DNA of 52,504 nt from Opitutia bacterium (lineage in GTDB: Bacteria > Verrucomicrobiota > Verrucomicrobiia > Opitutales > T3Sed10-336), in assembly GCA_003558065.1 (NCBI GenBank), contig PWMU01000075.1, positions 1 to 52,504 on the forward strand, written 5' to 3'. Both the position numbers and the translations under genes were made by a program. How positions within the stretch are numbered: position 1 is the first letter of the stretch; the number at the start of each line of letters is the position of its first letter. A model generated the notes under the pieces. It did no database searches, was not told the DNA's origin, and saw only the letters and a list, made by a program, of their open reading frames with translations. Shown here piece by piece: positions 25,783-34,017 of this stretch.

Positions 25783-25965
25783 AACGAGGACAACGTTTTC
25801 CGCGGCTATTCCGATTCCCCCGTCGTGATCCTGGACGAAGCATTCAATGACGGCGAGCGCCTGGTTCAGGACCTGCCGCATACGTCGGCCTGGTACGGCT
25901 CGTCGGGAGCTCGGACCCCGACCCTGTCGCAGCCGGCCGACGGAATCATAACGCTCGACGCTTCC
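25783..25965 (+). pseudogene. Fragment of a secreted beta-sandwich protein
   Basis: About 60 codons that resemble the domain start of the large secreted protein at 12086. Here the text is VILDEAFNDGERLVQDLPHT followed by SAWYGSSG; there it is LYEKWEDGDRSNQALPESAA followed by WYSS. The similarity ends at about 25965 and no start codon or preceding domain is recognisable; the frame opens at 25753 after a stop. The sequence continues into a dispersed repeat. I read it as a leftover from a deleted gene; there is no sign it is expressed. Confidence 0.55.
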
Positions 25966-25998
25966 ATTATACTGCACGTCATTAAGTTTTCGGAAAAC

Positions 25999-26046
25999 AC
26001 ACCCCACCAGCCTTGCGGCTGGTTCCCCCCTCTCAAGAGGGGAATG
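25999..26046. repeat. Dispersed intergenic repeat with two hairpins
   Basis: Two tandem hairpins: CCAGCC TTGC GGCTGG (26007-26022) and CCCCTC TCAA GAGGGG (26027-26042), preceded by ACACCCCA. Paired-hairpin elements of this look (a GC-rich hairpin next to CCCCTCTCAAGAGGGG) are, from general experience, common dispersed sequences in many bacterial genomes. Only one copy is visible in this window. It directly follows the gene fragment ending at 25965. The 250 bases from here to the gene at 26299 show nothing else. Confidence 0.6.
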
Positions 26047-26298
26047 AATTTTCATTGCCGAACCCGGAATGCTGAAAGAGAAGTTATTACCCAAGGCAAT
26101 CCACGTGATAAGCTGCTGCGGCAGGGATTCCGGAGGCCGGGGAATAACTGTAATGCGGCTGCCTGAATGGTTCCGGCCGGCGATTGCCGAACGCGCTCTC
26201 GCCCGCTTCGTTTTCCGGATTCCGCTTGCCCGAAGCTTCAGGTGCCCTCACACTCCTTGTCGGTAAACCAGTCTGGCCGGCGGAGAAAAGGGGGGAAG

Positions 26299-27327
26299 AT
26301 GACATCAAAAGAAATCGTGCTTCGAACACTGGAATATTCCGGGCCCGATCGGGTGGCACGCTCATTCGGCGAGTCGGATTTCGGCCGGGCAAAGTGTTCG
26401 GCACAGACCCATGCCACCGAGTGGAAGAAGGGCGACGGTGATCGATGGGAACGCACGGACGAATGGGGCAATACCTGGGCGCGAATTGACCCGACATCCA
26501 AGGGTGAGGTTGTCAGGGGGGTCTTGGAGAACATTTCGTCGCTGGACGACTATGAGTTTCCCGACTACTCCCGTCCGGATGACTATGCCGATGTAGTCCG
26601 GACGCGTTCCCGGTATCCCGACAAATGGATCATCGGCGGCATGCCGGGATTCACCTTTAATATCGCGCGCAAGATGCGCAAACTCGAGCAGTACCTGATG
26701 GATCTGCTCTTGGAACCCGACTTTATCCGCGAGTTCCACGATCGTTTGGACGAGGTGCTGGCGGCAATGATCCGGAATTATGCGGCAGCGGGCGTAGACA
26801 GCGTGATGTTTCCCGAGGACTGGGGTACCCAAACGCAGACACTTATCAGTCCGGCCCTGTGGGAACGGGAATTCTTTCCCCGTTTCCAGAAACTTTGCGG
26901 CCTGGCGCATGATCTCGGTATCAAGGTTTTCATGCACTCCTGCGGCAGGATCGGCGCCATAATTCCCGGCTTGATGGAAGCGGGGATCGACGTCCTTCAG
27001 TTTGATCAGCCGGATTTGCACGGGATCGACACGCTGGCCTCGTATCAGAAAAATGGACGGATCACGTTCTGGTGCCCCGTTGACATTCAGAAAACGCTTC
27101 AACAACGCGACGAGGCCGTTATCCGGGCGAAGGCCAGAGAGATGCTGGACAAGTTGTGGCGCGGCCGGGGCGGATTTATTGCGGGTTACTACAGCGACAA
27201 CGTTTCCATAGGACTTGATCCGCGGTGGCAGGATTACGCATGCGACGAATTTGAAACGTACGGAACCCGGTCCCGCTACATACGTGCAGACGATTCGGTA
27301 AACCGGGCACCGGGGGGGACGGCTTGA
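26299..27327 (+). CDS. Uroporphyrinogen decarboxylase (URO-D) family protein, methyltransferase-like
   Basis: Cytoplasmic TIM-barrel protein of about 342 residues. The ATG at 26299 is preceded by a strong purine-rich Shine-Dalgarno (AAGGGGGGAAG); the frame stays open upstream without meaning. The segment FMHSCGRIGAIIPGLMEAG (about 213-231) matches the zinc-binding His-x-Cys region of MtaA/MtbA-type methyltransferases of the family, and GIDVLQFDQPDLHGID follows. True HemE motifs at the N-terminus are absent, so tetrapyrrole decarboxylation is unlikely. Relatives occur in corrinoid-dependent demethylation or with uncharacterised sugar and carboxylate catabolism. No corrinoid protein is adjacent, so the substrate stays unknown. 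Confidence 0.8.
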   Translation: MTSKEIVLRTLEYSGPDRVARSFGESDFGRAKCSAQTHATEWKKGDGDRWERTDEWGNTWARIDPTSKGEVVRGVLENISSLDDYEFPDYSRPDDYADVVRTRSRYPDKWIIGGMPGFTFNIARKMRKLEQYLMDLLLEPDFIREFHDRLDEVLAAMIRNYAAAGVDSVMFPEDWGTQTQTLISPALWEREFFPRFQKLCGLAHDLGIKVFMHSCGRIGAIIPGLMEAGIDVLQFDQPDLHGIDTLASYQKNGRITFWCPVDIQKTLQQRDEAVIRAKAREMLDKLWRGRGGFIAGYYSDNVSIGLDPRWQDYACDEFETYGTRSRYIRADDSVNRAPGGTA

Positions 27328-27405
27328 AGCATGGACTGCTGATTCCGGAACCCGGGGTGAGTTTTTTAGTGAAAGGTAGCTGAAATCTGCTAGTAATACT
27401 TTCCT

Positions 27406-28818
27406 ATGGCCCGAGGAAAGTTCTTTCAAAGCGTCTCCAGGTATTTCGATCGGGCGGCCGCCCAATCCGCAGTCACAGCCGGGATGCTGCGACAGGTGAA
27501 GACGTGCAATGCTGTCTACCGCATGCGTTTTCCGGTACGGGAGGACAATGGGCATATCACTGTCGTTGAGGCTTTCCGGGCGGAACACAGCTTCCACCGG
27601 CTGCCGACAAAGGGCGGCATTCGTTTCAGCCGACGGGTTAGTCTGGATGAGACCATAGCCCTCGCCGCATTGATGTCCTACAAATGCGCCATTGTCGGGG
27701 TGCCGTTTGGCGGCGCCAAGGGAGGTATCGTGCTCGATCCCAGCAAATTATCTTCGGGGTTTCGCGAAAGGGTCACCCGGCGTTACACCGCCGAGTTGAT
27801 CCGCAAGAACTTCATCGGCCCCGATATCGATGTGCCTGCTCCGGATTACGGCACCGGAGAACGTGAAATGGGCTGGATTGCCGACACCTACAAAAACCTG
27901 CGTATGAACGAGCCCCACCCTTATGCCTGCGTGACCGGCAAGCCCCTGGGCATGCAGGGAATACCCGGACGCAAGCAGGCGACCGGACTCGGGGTTTATT
28001 ATGGTATTCGCACATTCATGGAGCAAGCCGACGACATGAAAGCGGTCGGCCTCACACCCGGCATTGCCGGCAAGCGGGTGATTGTTCAGGGGCTCGGCAA
28101 CGTGGGGTACCATGCGGCCCATTACCTCCAGTGCGATGGAAAGGCGGTGATTGCCGGTATTATCGAACGCGAAGGCGCTCTCTACGCACCCGACGGAATG
28201 GATGTGGAGAGCGTGAATCGGCACCGCCTGGATACGGGCTCACTGGAAGGATTCCCCGGGGCGGAGTATATCAAGGAGGGTCATTCCGTTCTGGAAAAGG
28301 ATTGCGATGTTCTGCTGCCTGCGGCTCTTGAAGAGCAGATCACAGCTGAGAATGCCGGCCGTATCCAGGCGCGGATCGTCGCCGAGGCGGCCAATGGGCC
28401 GGTCGGTTTCGATGGCGAAGCCATCCTGTCCCAACGCGGCATTTGCACGTTGCCGGACCTTTACCTGAACGCCGGAGGGGTGACGGTCTCCTATTTTGAG
28501 TGGTTGAAGAACCGTGCCGGTGTCAGCTTCGACCGCATGTTCTCTCGGCATGAGGAACTGACCAAAATCAGTTTGGTGGAAACCATCGAGTCGATGACTG
28601 GCCGAAGTGTTTCTCCGCCCGTCCGCCGACAGCTGGTGCATGGCGTCAGTGAAGAGGATATGGTTGTGGCCGCCCTGGAACAGACCATGATCCAGTCGTT
28701 TCATCAAATCCGTGAACGCTGGAAGAGTCGAAAACTTCATGATCTGCGAACTGCAGCCTTCCTGCTGAGCATCGAACGGATTGCCGAGAGCTATGAACAA
28801 CACGGGATCTTTCCGTGA
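27406..28818 (+). CDS. gdhA: Glu/Leu/Phe/Val dehydrogenase (glutamate dehydrogenase)
   Basis: Cytoplasmic NAD(P)-dependent glutamate dehydrogenase of 470 residues, interconverting glutamate and 2-oxoglutarate plus ammonia. Family motifs: substrate-binding KGGIRF (69-74), K93 in SYKCAIVGVPFGGAKGGI, catalytic Lys105 in that motif, DVPAPDYGTG, Rossmann GLGNVGYHAAHYL, and EAANGPVG followed by LPDLYLNAGGVTVSYFEW. The C-terminal extension (about 380-470, LRTAAFLLSIERIAESYEQH) is typical of the type. The start ATG at 27406 has no clear Shine-Dalgarno. Monocistronic to judge from flanking gaps. Coenzyme preference cannot be read with confidence. Confidence 0.93.
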   Translation: MARGKFFQSVSRYFDRAAAQSAVTAGMLRQVKTCNAVYRMRFPVREDNGHITVVEAFRAEHSFHRLPTKGGIRFSRRVSLDETIALAALMSYKCAIVGVPFGGAKGGIVLDPSKLSSGFRERVTRRYTAELIRKNFIGPDIDVPAPDYGTGEREMGWIADTYKNLRMNEPHPYACVTGKPLGMQGIPGRKQATGLGVYYGIRTFMEQADDMKAVGLTPGIAGKRVIVQGLGNVGYHAAHYLQCDGKAVIAGIIEREGALYAPDGMDVESVNRHRLDTGSLEGFPGAEYIKEGHSVLEKDCDVLLPAALEEQITAENAGRIQARIVAEAANGPVGFDGEAILSQRGICTLPDLYLNAGGVTVSYFEWLKNRAGVSFDRMFSRHEELTKISLVETIESMTGRSVSPPVRRQLVHGVSEEDMVVAALEQTMIQSFHQIRERWKSRKLHDLRTAAFLLSIERIAESYEQHGIFP

Positions 28819-29148
28819 ATCGCTCTCCCTTCCGGCCGGTGGCAGCAAGCGGGCGCCGGGTATTGAGCGGGAAATCGGAGTCTTGAGGAGGGTTCCGGCT
28901 GGATAATCGTTCAAGTATTTTGGAATTTCATTAATGGAAATTCCGCCGGAAAAATGTCAGGATTACCTGATGTTAATCAAAAAGGCCCGCGGAAGGGAGT
29001 CGAGCAAGATCGTGCGCTGTGGTCCGGCACTGCGTTGCGGGAAGTTGACAGGTCTTTTCGGTGAATCATAATGGAACTGGATCCTCGATACGAAGATCCA
29101 TAAATAACCTACCCTGCCCGTACCGGGGCTTTTTTGACTGTTGACGCG
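28819..29148. other. Intergenic region, 330 bp, with an inverted repeat and a weak terminator-like element
   Basis: Between the glutamate dehydrogenase and GNAT genes. An AT-rich inverted repeat GGAATTTC ... GAAATTCC lies at 28922-28944 (7-nt centre) and could be an operator or hairpin. At about 29115-29131 a short imperfect GC hairpin (GCCCG-TAC-CGGGGC) is followed by TTTTTT, giving a weak intrinsic-terminator look on the plus strand just before the GNAT start. No protein-coding signal was recognised. Confidence 0.35.
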
Positions 29149-30015
29149 ATGACAACTTACAAGACTGATGTACTAAACGAAGCAGATCTCGGCGGGGCGC
29201 TGCGGCTTTCCATGGAGGCGGGCTGGAATCAGACCTGCGAGGATTGGCGGAGGTTGCTGGATTTGTCTCCACAGGGATGTCTGGGCGTGCGGGTGGAGGG
29301 AAGTCTGGTCGCCACTGCGAGCGTGATGGTCTATGGAGGAGATTTGGCCTGGGTCGGAATGGTTCTCGTGGATGAAAGCTTTCGGGGAAGGGGACTGGGG
29401 AAGCTTGTTTTCCTCAGTGCCCTGAAGCGAGCGCATGTCATGGGGGCTCGTATCATCGGCCTGGACGCAACTGAGATGGGAAGACCGATGTACCTGAAGG
29501 AGGGGTTTCGCGATGTCGGTCTCATCGAGCGCTGGACGGGCCGGCTGGCGGTGACGGAACCCTTCCCCCGTTGCGAAGGAACGGTTTCCTCCCTGACAGG
29601 CGACGAGCTTGAATCCGTCCTTCTGCTGGACCGTCAGGCTTGCGGCTGCGACCGGTCCCAACTCCTGAGGCGCCTGTTCGCGGAACCGGAGGTTCGGGCG
29701 TGGATCTGGAGGAAAGCGGACGACGAATCTCCTCAGGGGTTTGCGTTCGTCCGTCCCGGGCGCGAGTTTAAGCATCTGGGTCCGGTTGTCGCAACCGGGA
29801 AAGCCGGATTCGACGGACTCCTTCATCACATTGGGCGAACGTTGCCCGGAACACCTGTTCTTGCGGATGTCCTGCACGGCCAGGAGCTCGGATCCTCCCT
29901 GAAACCACTCGGAATGAATGTGCAACGACAATTGATTCGAAAAGCTCAACCCTGGAGACCGGACCTGCTCGCCGGCCCGCAGGTTTGGCTGGGAGCCGGA
30001 TTCGAGTGGGGTTGA
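29149..30015 (+). CDS. GNAT family N-acetyltransferase with C-terminal Acetyltransf_18-like domain
   Basis: About 288 residues, cytoplasmic. The N-terminal half is a GNAT fold: the acetyl-CoA pyrophosphate loop motif is RGRGLGK (FRGRGLGKLVFLSAL, near 75-90), preceded by LAWVGMVLVDESF and followed by YLKEGFRDVG. The second half has LLLDRQACGCDRSQLLRRLF, the diagnostic segment of the Acetyltransf_18 (YitH/HsdE-like) half, which pairs with GNAT in two-domain enzymes. The ATG at 29149 gives MTTYKTDVLNEADL; a TTG at 29134 is possible. Substrate unknown; family members acetylate amino groups of small molecules. Confidence 0.85.
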   Translation: MTTYKTDVLNEADLGGALRLSMEAGWNQTCEDWRRLLDLSPQGCLGVRVEGSLVATASVMVYGGDLAWVGMVLVDESFRGRGLGKLVFLSALKRAHVMGARIIGLDATEMGRPMYLKEGFRDVGLIERWTGRLAVTEPFPRCEGTVSSLTGDELESVLLLDRQACGCDRSQLLRRLFAEPEVRAWIWRKADDESPQGFAFVRPGREFKHLGPVVATGKAGFDGLLHHIGRTLPGTPVLADVLHGQELGSSLKPLGMNVQRQLIRKAQPWRPDLLAGPQVWLGAGFEWG

Positions 30016-30156
30016 TCCGGACCCTCCGCCACGCGTCGCCGGTCCACGGGCCGGCAAAACCCAAGGAGTTTCAATCCGTTTCCTCTCACAGGATCCGTCA
30101 GTCGGTGCCGGAGGCGCCGCCGCATCGATCAAGAACAGCCGTGCGCGTGGGGGTGT

Positions 30157-31021
30157 TCAATCCGGCCCGGATTGCGAAGACTCCGGGGACCCCGTCGAAA
30201 CCAGCCCCGAGATATCGAGGAACCCTTCCCAGCCCCGGGAGGGGGCGTCGTAGCGTTGAAAGGCTCCGTACGCAACCTTGGCGGCGGCGTTTTCAAAGGT
30301 GTTGTCGTAAAGGTGAATCTGGGCGGCGTCGATTCCCGTGCGGTCGAGCAACTCGGCCCGGGCGGCGTCGGTGTCCTCGCCCGTGATGACGGCCACCTCC
30401 TCGGGACTGAGGTGGTGGTCGAAGTCCTGCGGGCTGTGTCCGTAAACTGAAAAGGTGACCGTGTAGGCGCGGTCCCAGCTGCGTTGTTCCCACGCGGCGT
30501 AACGAAAAACATTGTCGGCGATGTGGAAGTGCGTGGGGAATTTCTCCGTTCCCGGAGCTTCGGTGTTGAAGAGGGGAGCGGCGATGAAGGGACGGTTCAA
30601 GTTGACTTCGGTGCTCACGAAGGTGTTGCCGATGATTTCAACGTACCCGGTTTGATTGCGGAAACGGAGATAGTCACCGGGGGTGTCTTCGAAGTAGTTA
30701 TCATGGAAGAAAAGGTTTTCCGGCCCGTGCGAGTTGTAGGCCATGTGGGCGTGGGCACTGTCGCCGATTCGTTTGAAGCTGCTCGAGGCCGTCATGGACG
30801 GTTTGCCAGAAGGCGTCCTGGAGGTAGTCGGCCGCGTTTTCGGGGGAAAGACCGTCGCCCGAGCCACGCTGCTCCGGGGCCGCGTAAAGGTCCGCGTTCC
30901 CGTGAGCCGGTGCTTCATCACCGGGCATACCTTCCGATGCCCGGGGACCGGAGCCCCCGCAGGCGGATAGCAGGACAAAGACCCCGAGAAGGGATGTGAG
31001 GCAGAGAGATGATCGGGACAT
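30157..31021 (-). pseudogene. Lipoprotein with parallel beta-helix, internal deletion and frameshift
   Basis: The N-terminal part from the ATG at 31021 is a lipoprotein signal (SLCLTSLLGVFVLLSAC, lipobox Leu-Ser-Ala-Cys) followed by DLYAAPEQRGSGDGLSPENA ADYLQDAFWQTVHDGL, a common start of secreted right-handed beta-helix proteins. Within a few codons (about 30780) the sequence switches frame to a C-terminal half: HMAYNSHGPENLFFHDNYFE, then DYLRFRNQTGYVEIIGNTFV, DNVFRYAAWEQ and a C-terminal TFENAAAKVAYG. In intact family members a long helix stretch would lie between; it is missing here, and the two parts are in different frames. No functional product is expected. Convergent with the GNAT gene. 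Confidence 0.8.
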
Positions 31022-31240
31022 GCTTGAGAACCGCAAAAGCGTCCGGTCGGGTCAAACCTTTTAAGAGCGGGCCGGCCTCCCGCCCCTGGCTGTTGGCGAC
31101 AGCTGGTACACCGGGGATCCGCGCCAGACCGGTCACGGAGATTACAAAATCCAGTCGTATAACTTCCGTCGACGCACCGAATCGGGATTGAGAAAAATTA
31201 AGGGTGCCGCGATCCCGTATATTCACAGTTTTCAACTGCT

Positions 31241-31636
31241 ATGAATACCCGAAAAGGACTCCTGCTTCCCGCCTACCCCTCGGTGCGCAGCTTCACGGGC
31301 AGGGCGAGTGTCCTTCGTGAACACTGGGTTCCCCTGTTCGAAGAAGCGGGCGTGCGGGTGGCCTTTGAAAATCACGATCACGCCTACGAGCGTACCGTCC
31401 CGATTCGTGCCGTTCGGGAGGATCCCGACGGCATCGTCTATATCGGTGACGGCGCCTGGGGCGTTCCGGTGCGGCCGGTGCACGAGGCACGGGATACCTG
31501 GTACCTGGAGAAGTCCATGCCCGTGCGCCACTTCATCCTGCTGACGATCCACGGCGAGTCTCAGGATATGAAAATGATCGACGAGGAGGGCACCTTGATC
31601 GCCCACCATGTCTCCCGCCCGTGGGTGCCGCCTTGA
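31241..31636 (+). pseudogene. C-terminal remnant of a metallophosphoesterase (purple-acid-phosphatase-like)
   Basis: 131 codons open from the ATG at 31241. The start MNTRKGLLL looks like the first residues of a signal peptide and runs straight into PAYPSVRSFTG, which belongs to the last third of calcineurin-like phosphoesterases. The segments HWVPLFEEAGVRVAFENHDH (with the metal-binding His), YERTVPIR, GIVYIGDGAWGVPVRP and WYLEKS follow in order. The first two-thirds of the fold, carrying the other metal ligands (the GDxxD and GNHE motifs), is absent. The protein would lack most metal ligands. The deletion appears in-frame, so it may still be translated. Confidence 0.75.
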
Positions 31637-31828
31637 AGGCCGCAAGGCTCCCGCCGCACGGGCGGCGGCATTACCGGTTTTGGAGTCGCTTTCGCGGCAG
31701 GAATAGTGGCCGGCAGCCTGTTTCCGCCGCATCAAATCTCAGAAAGCACTCCTTTCCCCCAAAAAGAGGTTGCGCGAGGGGAGGTCATGGGGTAGCCTTC
31801 CCGGGTAGAACCAAAGGGGGACAAGTTT

Positions 31829-32779
31829 ATGCCTACTCGACGCAAATTTCTGAAGACTGTCGTGGTCAGTGCCGCTGGTGCCACGGGTCTCCACCGTCTT
31901 TCAGCAGCTGAAAAGGAGTCGCCGCAGCAGGTTGACCGCCGTCCGCTGGGCCGAATAGAAACACCGGTTTCAATTGTGGGGCTGGGGCTGGGCTCCGCCT
32001 ATACCCGACCCTGGCAGGAGAAACCCGAAGAGAGCCATGCCCTGCTGAATCTCGCTCTCGATCACGGCGTGAATTTTTGGGACACTGCCCGCGGCTACGC
32101 CCAAAGCGAGCGGATGATCGGACCGGTCGTGGAAAAGCGCCGTGAAGAGATTTTCCTCGTCACCAAAAGCCGCAGCCGGGATTACGATGGGTTTATGCGG
32201 GATGTCGAGACGAGCTTGAAAGAACTTCGCACGGACCGGATCGATCTCATGCACATCTGGAATCTGCCCAGCGACGCCGATCTCGACGAAATAGAAAACG
32301 GGGCTCTGAAAGCCGTCGCCAGGCTGAAGGACGAAAAGGTGATCGGTCATTTCGGCATTTCCGGCCACAGCGGGGCGGCGATTCTGATGCAGGCGATCAG
32401 GAGGTTCGATCCCGATGCGGTTCTGACCGTTTTTCCTTGCACCCGAGACGACGAGGGGCGTTACGAGGATGAACTGCTTCCCTTGGCCCGTGAACGGAAC
32501 ATGGGGGTGATCGCCATGAAAATGGTGCGGCGTGCCCGCAATGCGGACCTCAAGGGCAGCGACCTGATCCGCTATGCCCTGGGTCTGAAAGGCATCCAGT
32601 GCGGCGTCGTGGGATTGGACACCGAGGCGCATTTGCGGGAAAACCTGAAGATGGCCACGGGATTCAAGCCCTTGAGTGCCGAAGAAAGCGCCTCCCTGCA
32701 CCGCCGGGCCAACGAGGCCCTCGTGAACATTCCCACGCCCTGGGAGCGTCCGGGGTACCAGGACGGGTCGCCTGCTTAA
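31829..32779 (+). CDS. Tat-exported aldo/keto reductase
   Basis: 316 residues. The N-terminus (PTRRKFLKTVVVSAAGATGL) has a twin-arginine signal, so folded protein with cofactor is probably exported. The catalytic tetrad of aldo/keto reductases is visible: Asp and Tyr in NFWDTARGYAQSE, Lys in LVTKSRS, His in LMHIWN. A good Shine-Dalgarno (AAGGGGGACAAG) precedes the ATG at 31829. Related proteins cluster with sugar degradation in Planctomycetes and Verrucomicrobia, where they carry Tat signals despite needing NADP. Substrate unknown. Separate from the fusion enzyme at 7523, although the C-terminal half of that protein is a distant homologue. Confidence 0.88.
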   Translation: MPTRRKFLKTVVVSAAGATGLHRLSAAEKESPQQVDRRPLGRIETPVSIVGLGLGSAYTRPWQEKPEESHALLNLALDHGVNFWDTARGYAQSERMIGPVVEKRREEIFLVTKSRSRDYDGFMRDVETSLKELRTDRIDLMHIWNLPSDADLDEIENGALKAVARLKDEKVIGHFGISGHSGAAILMQAIRRFDPDAVLTVFPCTRDDEGRYEDELLPLARERNMGVIAMKMVRRARNADLKGSDLIRYALGLKGIQCGVVGLDTEAHLRENLKMATGFKPLSAEESASLHRRANEALVNIPTPWERPGYQDGSPA

Positions 32780-32869
32780 ACAAACGGTTCCGGGCGTTGT
32801 TGCGCCTGGAAGCATTCCTGCTTCAGAAGACTTGAAAATCTCCGGGAAAAACTCGTAACACCTATTCCA

Positions 32870-33082
32870 ATGAAATCGTTCCTTGTCCTCTTCATCACGC
32901 TTGTTTCAGCCTCCTCCCTTTCCGCGCATCCCACGGGGCATGAAGGTGGGGTTCTCGAGACGGCCAGGCATTTTGTGACGCACCCGGACCACCTCCTGAC
33001 ATGGGGTGCGGTTTTGCTGCTCGGGGCAGGGATGGTTTATTGGAAGGTGCTTCGTCTTCGCAAGAACCGGACGGATCGGTGA
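32870..33082 (+). CDS. Small His-containing membrane protein, possibly metal-related
   Basis: 70 residues. A signal peptide ends near SLSA, so the mature protein would begin with a histidine (His20 of the precursor) and reads HPTGHEGGVLETARHFVTHP. Five histidines (20, 24, 34, 38, 41) precede one membrane helix (about 43-60) and an Arg/Lys-rich cytoplasmic end. The His-led N-terminus and HPDHLL segment recall the N-terminal region of HupE/UreJ nickel permeases, but it is far shorter, so homology is not certain. It lies 35 bases from the 3' end of larE (convergent), which makes a nickel-delivery role attractive but unproven. Confidence 0.55.
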   Translation: MKSFLVLFITLVSASSLSAHPTGHEGGVLETARHFVTHPDHLLTWGAVLLLGAGMVYWKVLRLRKNRTDR

Positions 33083-33117
33083 TTTTGCGGAATTTTGGCC
33101 GGATTGACGCGTTCTCC

Positions 33118-33915
33118 TCAGGTTCCGAGAACCCGGTTCAATTTGCCTGAGACGAAACCTTCTTCATCGAATTCAATTTCCTCGAAACCCAGGGATCGAA
33201 TGCGTTGCTCGATCTCTTTCCGTTCTGCTTCCAGTTTTCGGACGGAATCCCTGGCCACCTCGATCTTCGCTTTTGTCCCATAATGGCGTACGCGACTTAC
33301 CGGAAAACCCGCAGCCTTTAACACGGCTTCCGCGTCTTCAATTTGACGGAGTTTTTTTACGGTAATCTCCTCACCGTAGGGCACGCGTGAGGAGAGGCAT
33401 GGGCTTGCGGGCTTATCCCAGCACTCAAGCGTGAAATGCGCGGCCAGTTCGCGAACATCACTCTTGGAAAGGCCGCAATCGGCCAGCGGGGAGCGCACGG
33501 AAAATTCGTCTGCAGCCCGCAGGCCGGGCCGGTAGTCGCCGAAGTCGTCCGCATTGGTTCCGTTCAGTACCCACCAGCCGGGTTTTTCCCGCCGCAACCC
33601 CGCCAGTTCATCATAGAGGGTGTGTTTGCAGTAGTAACAGCGGTTGGAGGGATTCCGGAAATAATCGGGATTGGAAATCTCATCCGTTGTGATGACGCGC
33701 AGGTGCAGGTCATGCCTCCGTGCGAAGGTCTTCGCTTCCTCAAGGTCCGAGAGTTTCAAACTTGCGGATGCCGAGATAACCGCGCAGGCATATTCCTTCC
33801 CGAGGAAGTGCCGGGCGAGAAAAGCGGCAAGAGAACTGTCAACGCCGCCGGAAAAAGCGACCAGGGCACCTGGACAATCAGCAAACCACGCCTTCAGTCG
33901 AGCTAACGAATCCAC
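33118..33915 (-). CDS. larE: LarE sulfur transferase (three-cysteine type), nickel-pincer cofactor synthesis
   Basis: Supplies sulfur to form the thioamide/thiocarboxylate of the nickel-pincer nucleotide. Numbered from the GTG at 33915 (266 residues): PP-loop SGGVDS at 22-27, C93 and C96 in NRCYYCKHTLYDEL, GTNADDFGDYRPG (119-131), and C173 in ASPCLSSRVPYG. In Lactiplantibacillus plantarum LarE only the last cysteine is present and is sacrificed in each turnover. Members with all three cysteines bind a [4Fe-4S] cluster and are proposed to act catalytically, so this one is likely of the cluster type. The start is uncertain: TTG at 34002 or 34038 would extend it and overlap larC. Divergent from larC. 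Confidence 0.92.
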   Translation of the reverse strand: MDSLARLKAWFADCPGALVAFSGGVDSSLAAFLARHFLGKEYACAVISASASLKLSDLEEAKTFARRHDLHLRVITTDEISNPDYFRNPSNRCYYCKHTLYDELAGLRREKPGWWVLNGTNADDFGDYRPGLRAADEFSVRSPLADCGLSKSDVRELAAHFTLECWDKPASPCLSSRVPYGEEITVKKLRQIEDAEAVLKAAGFPVSRVRHYGTKAKIEVARDSVRKLEAERKEIEQRIRSLGFEEIEFDEEGFVSGKLNRVLGT

Positions 33916-34017
33916 ACCGACAGATTTGCCGGAATCGGCACCTCTGTCAACCTGCTCAAGAAAAAGTAATTCGCCTTCTTGCTTGGCATCTCTCTCACTC
34001 AAGATAGAACTCAAACG

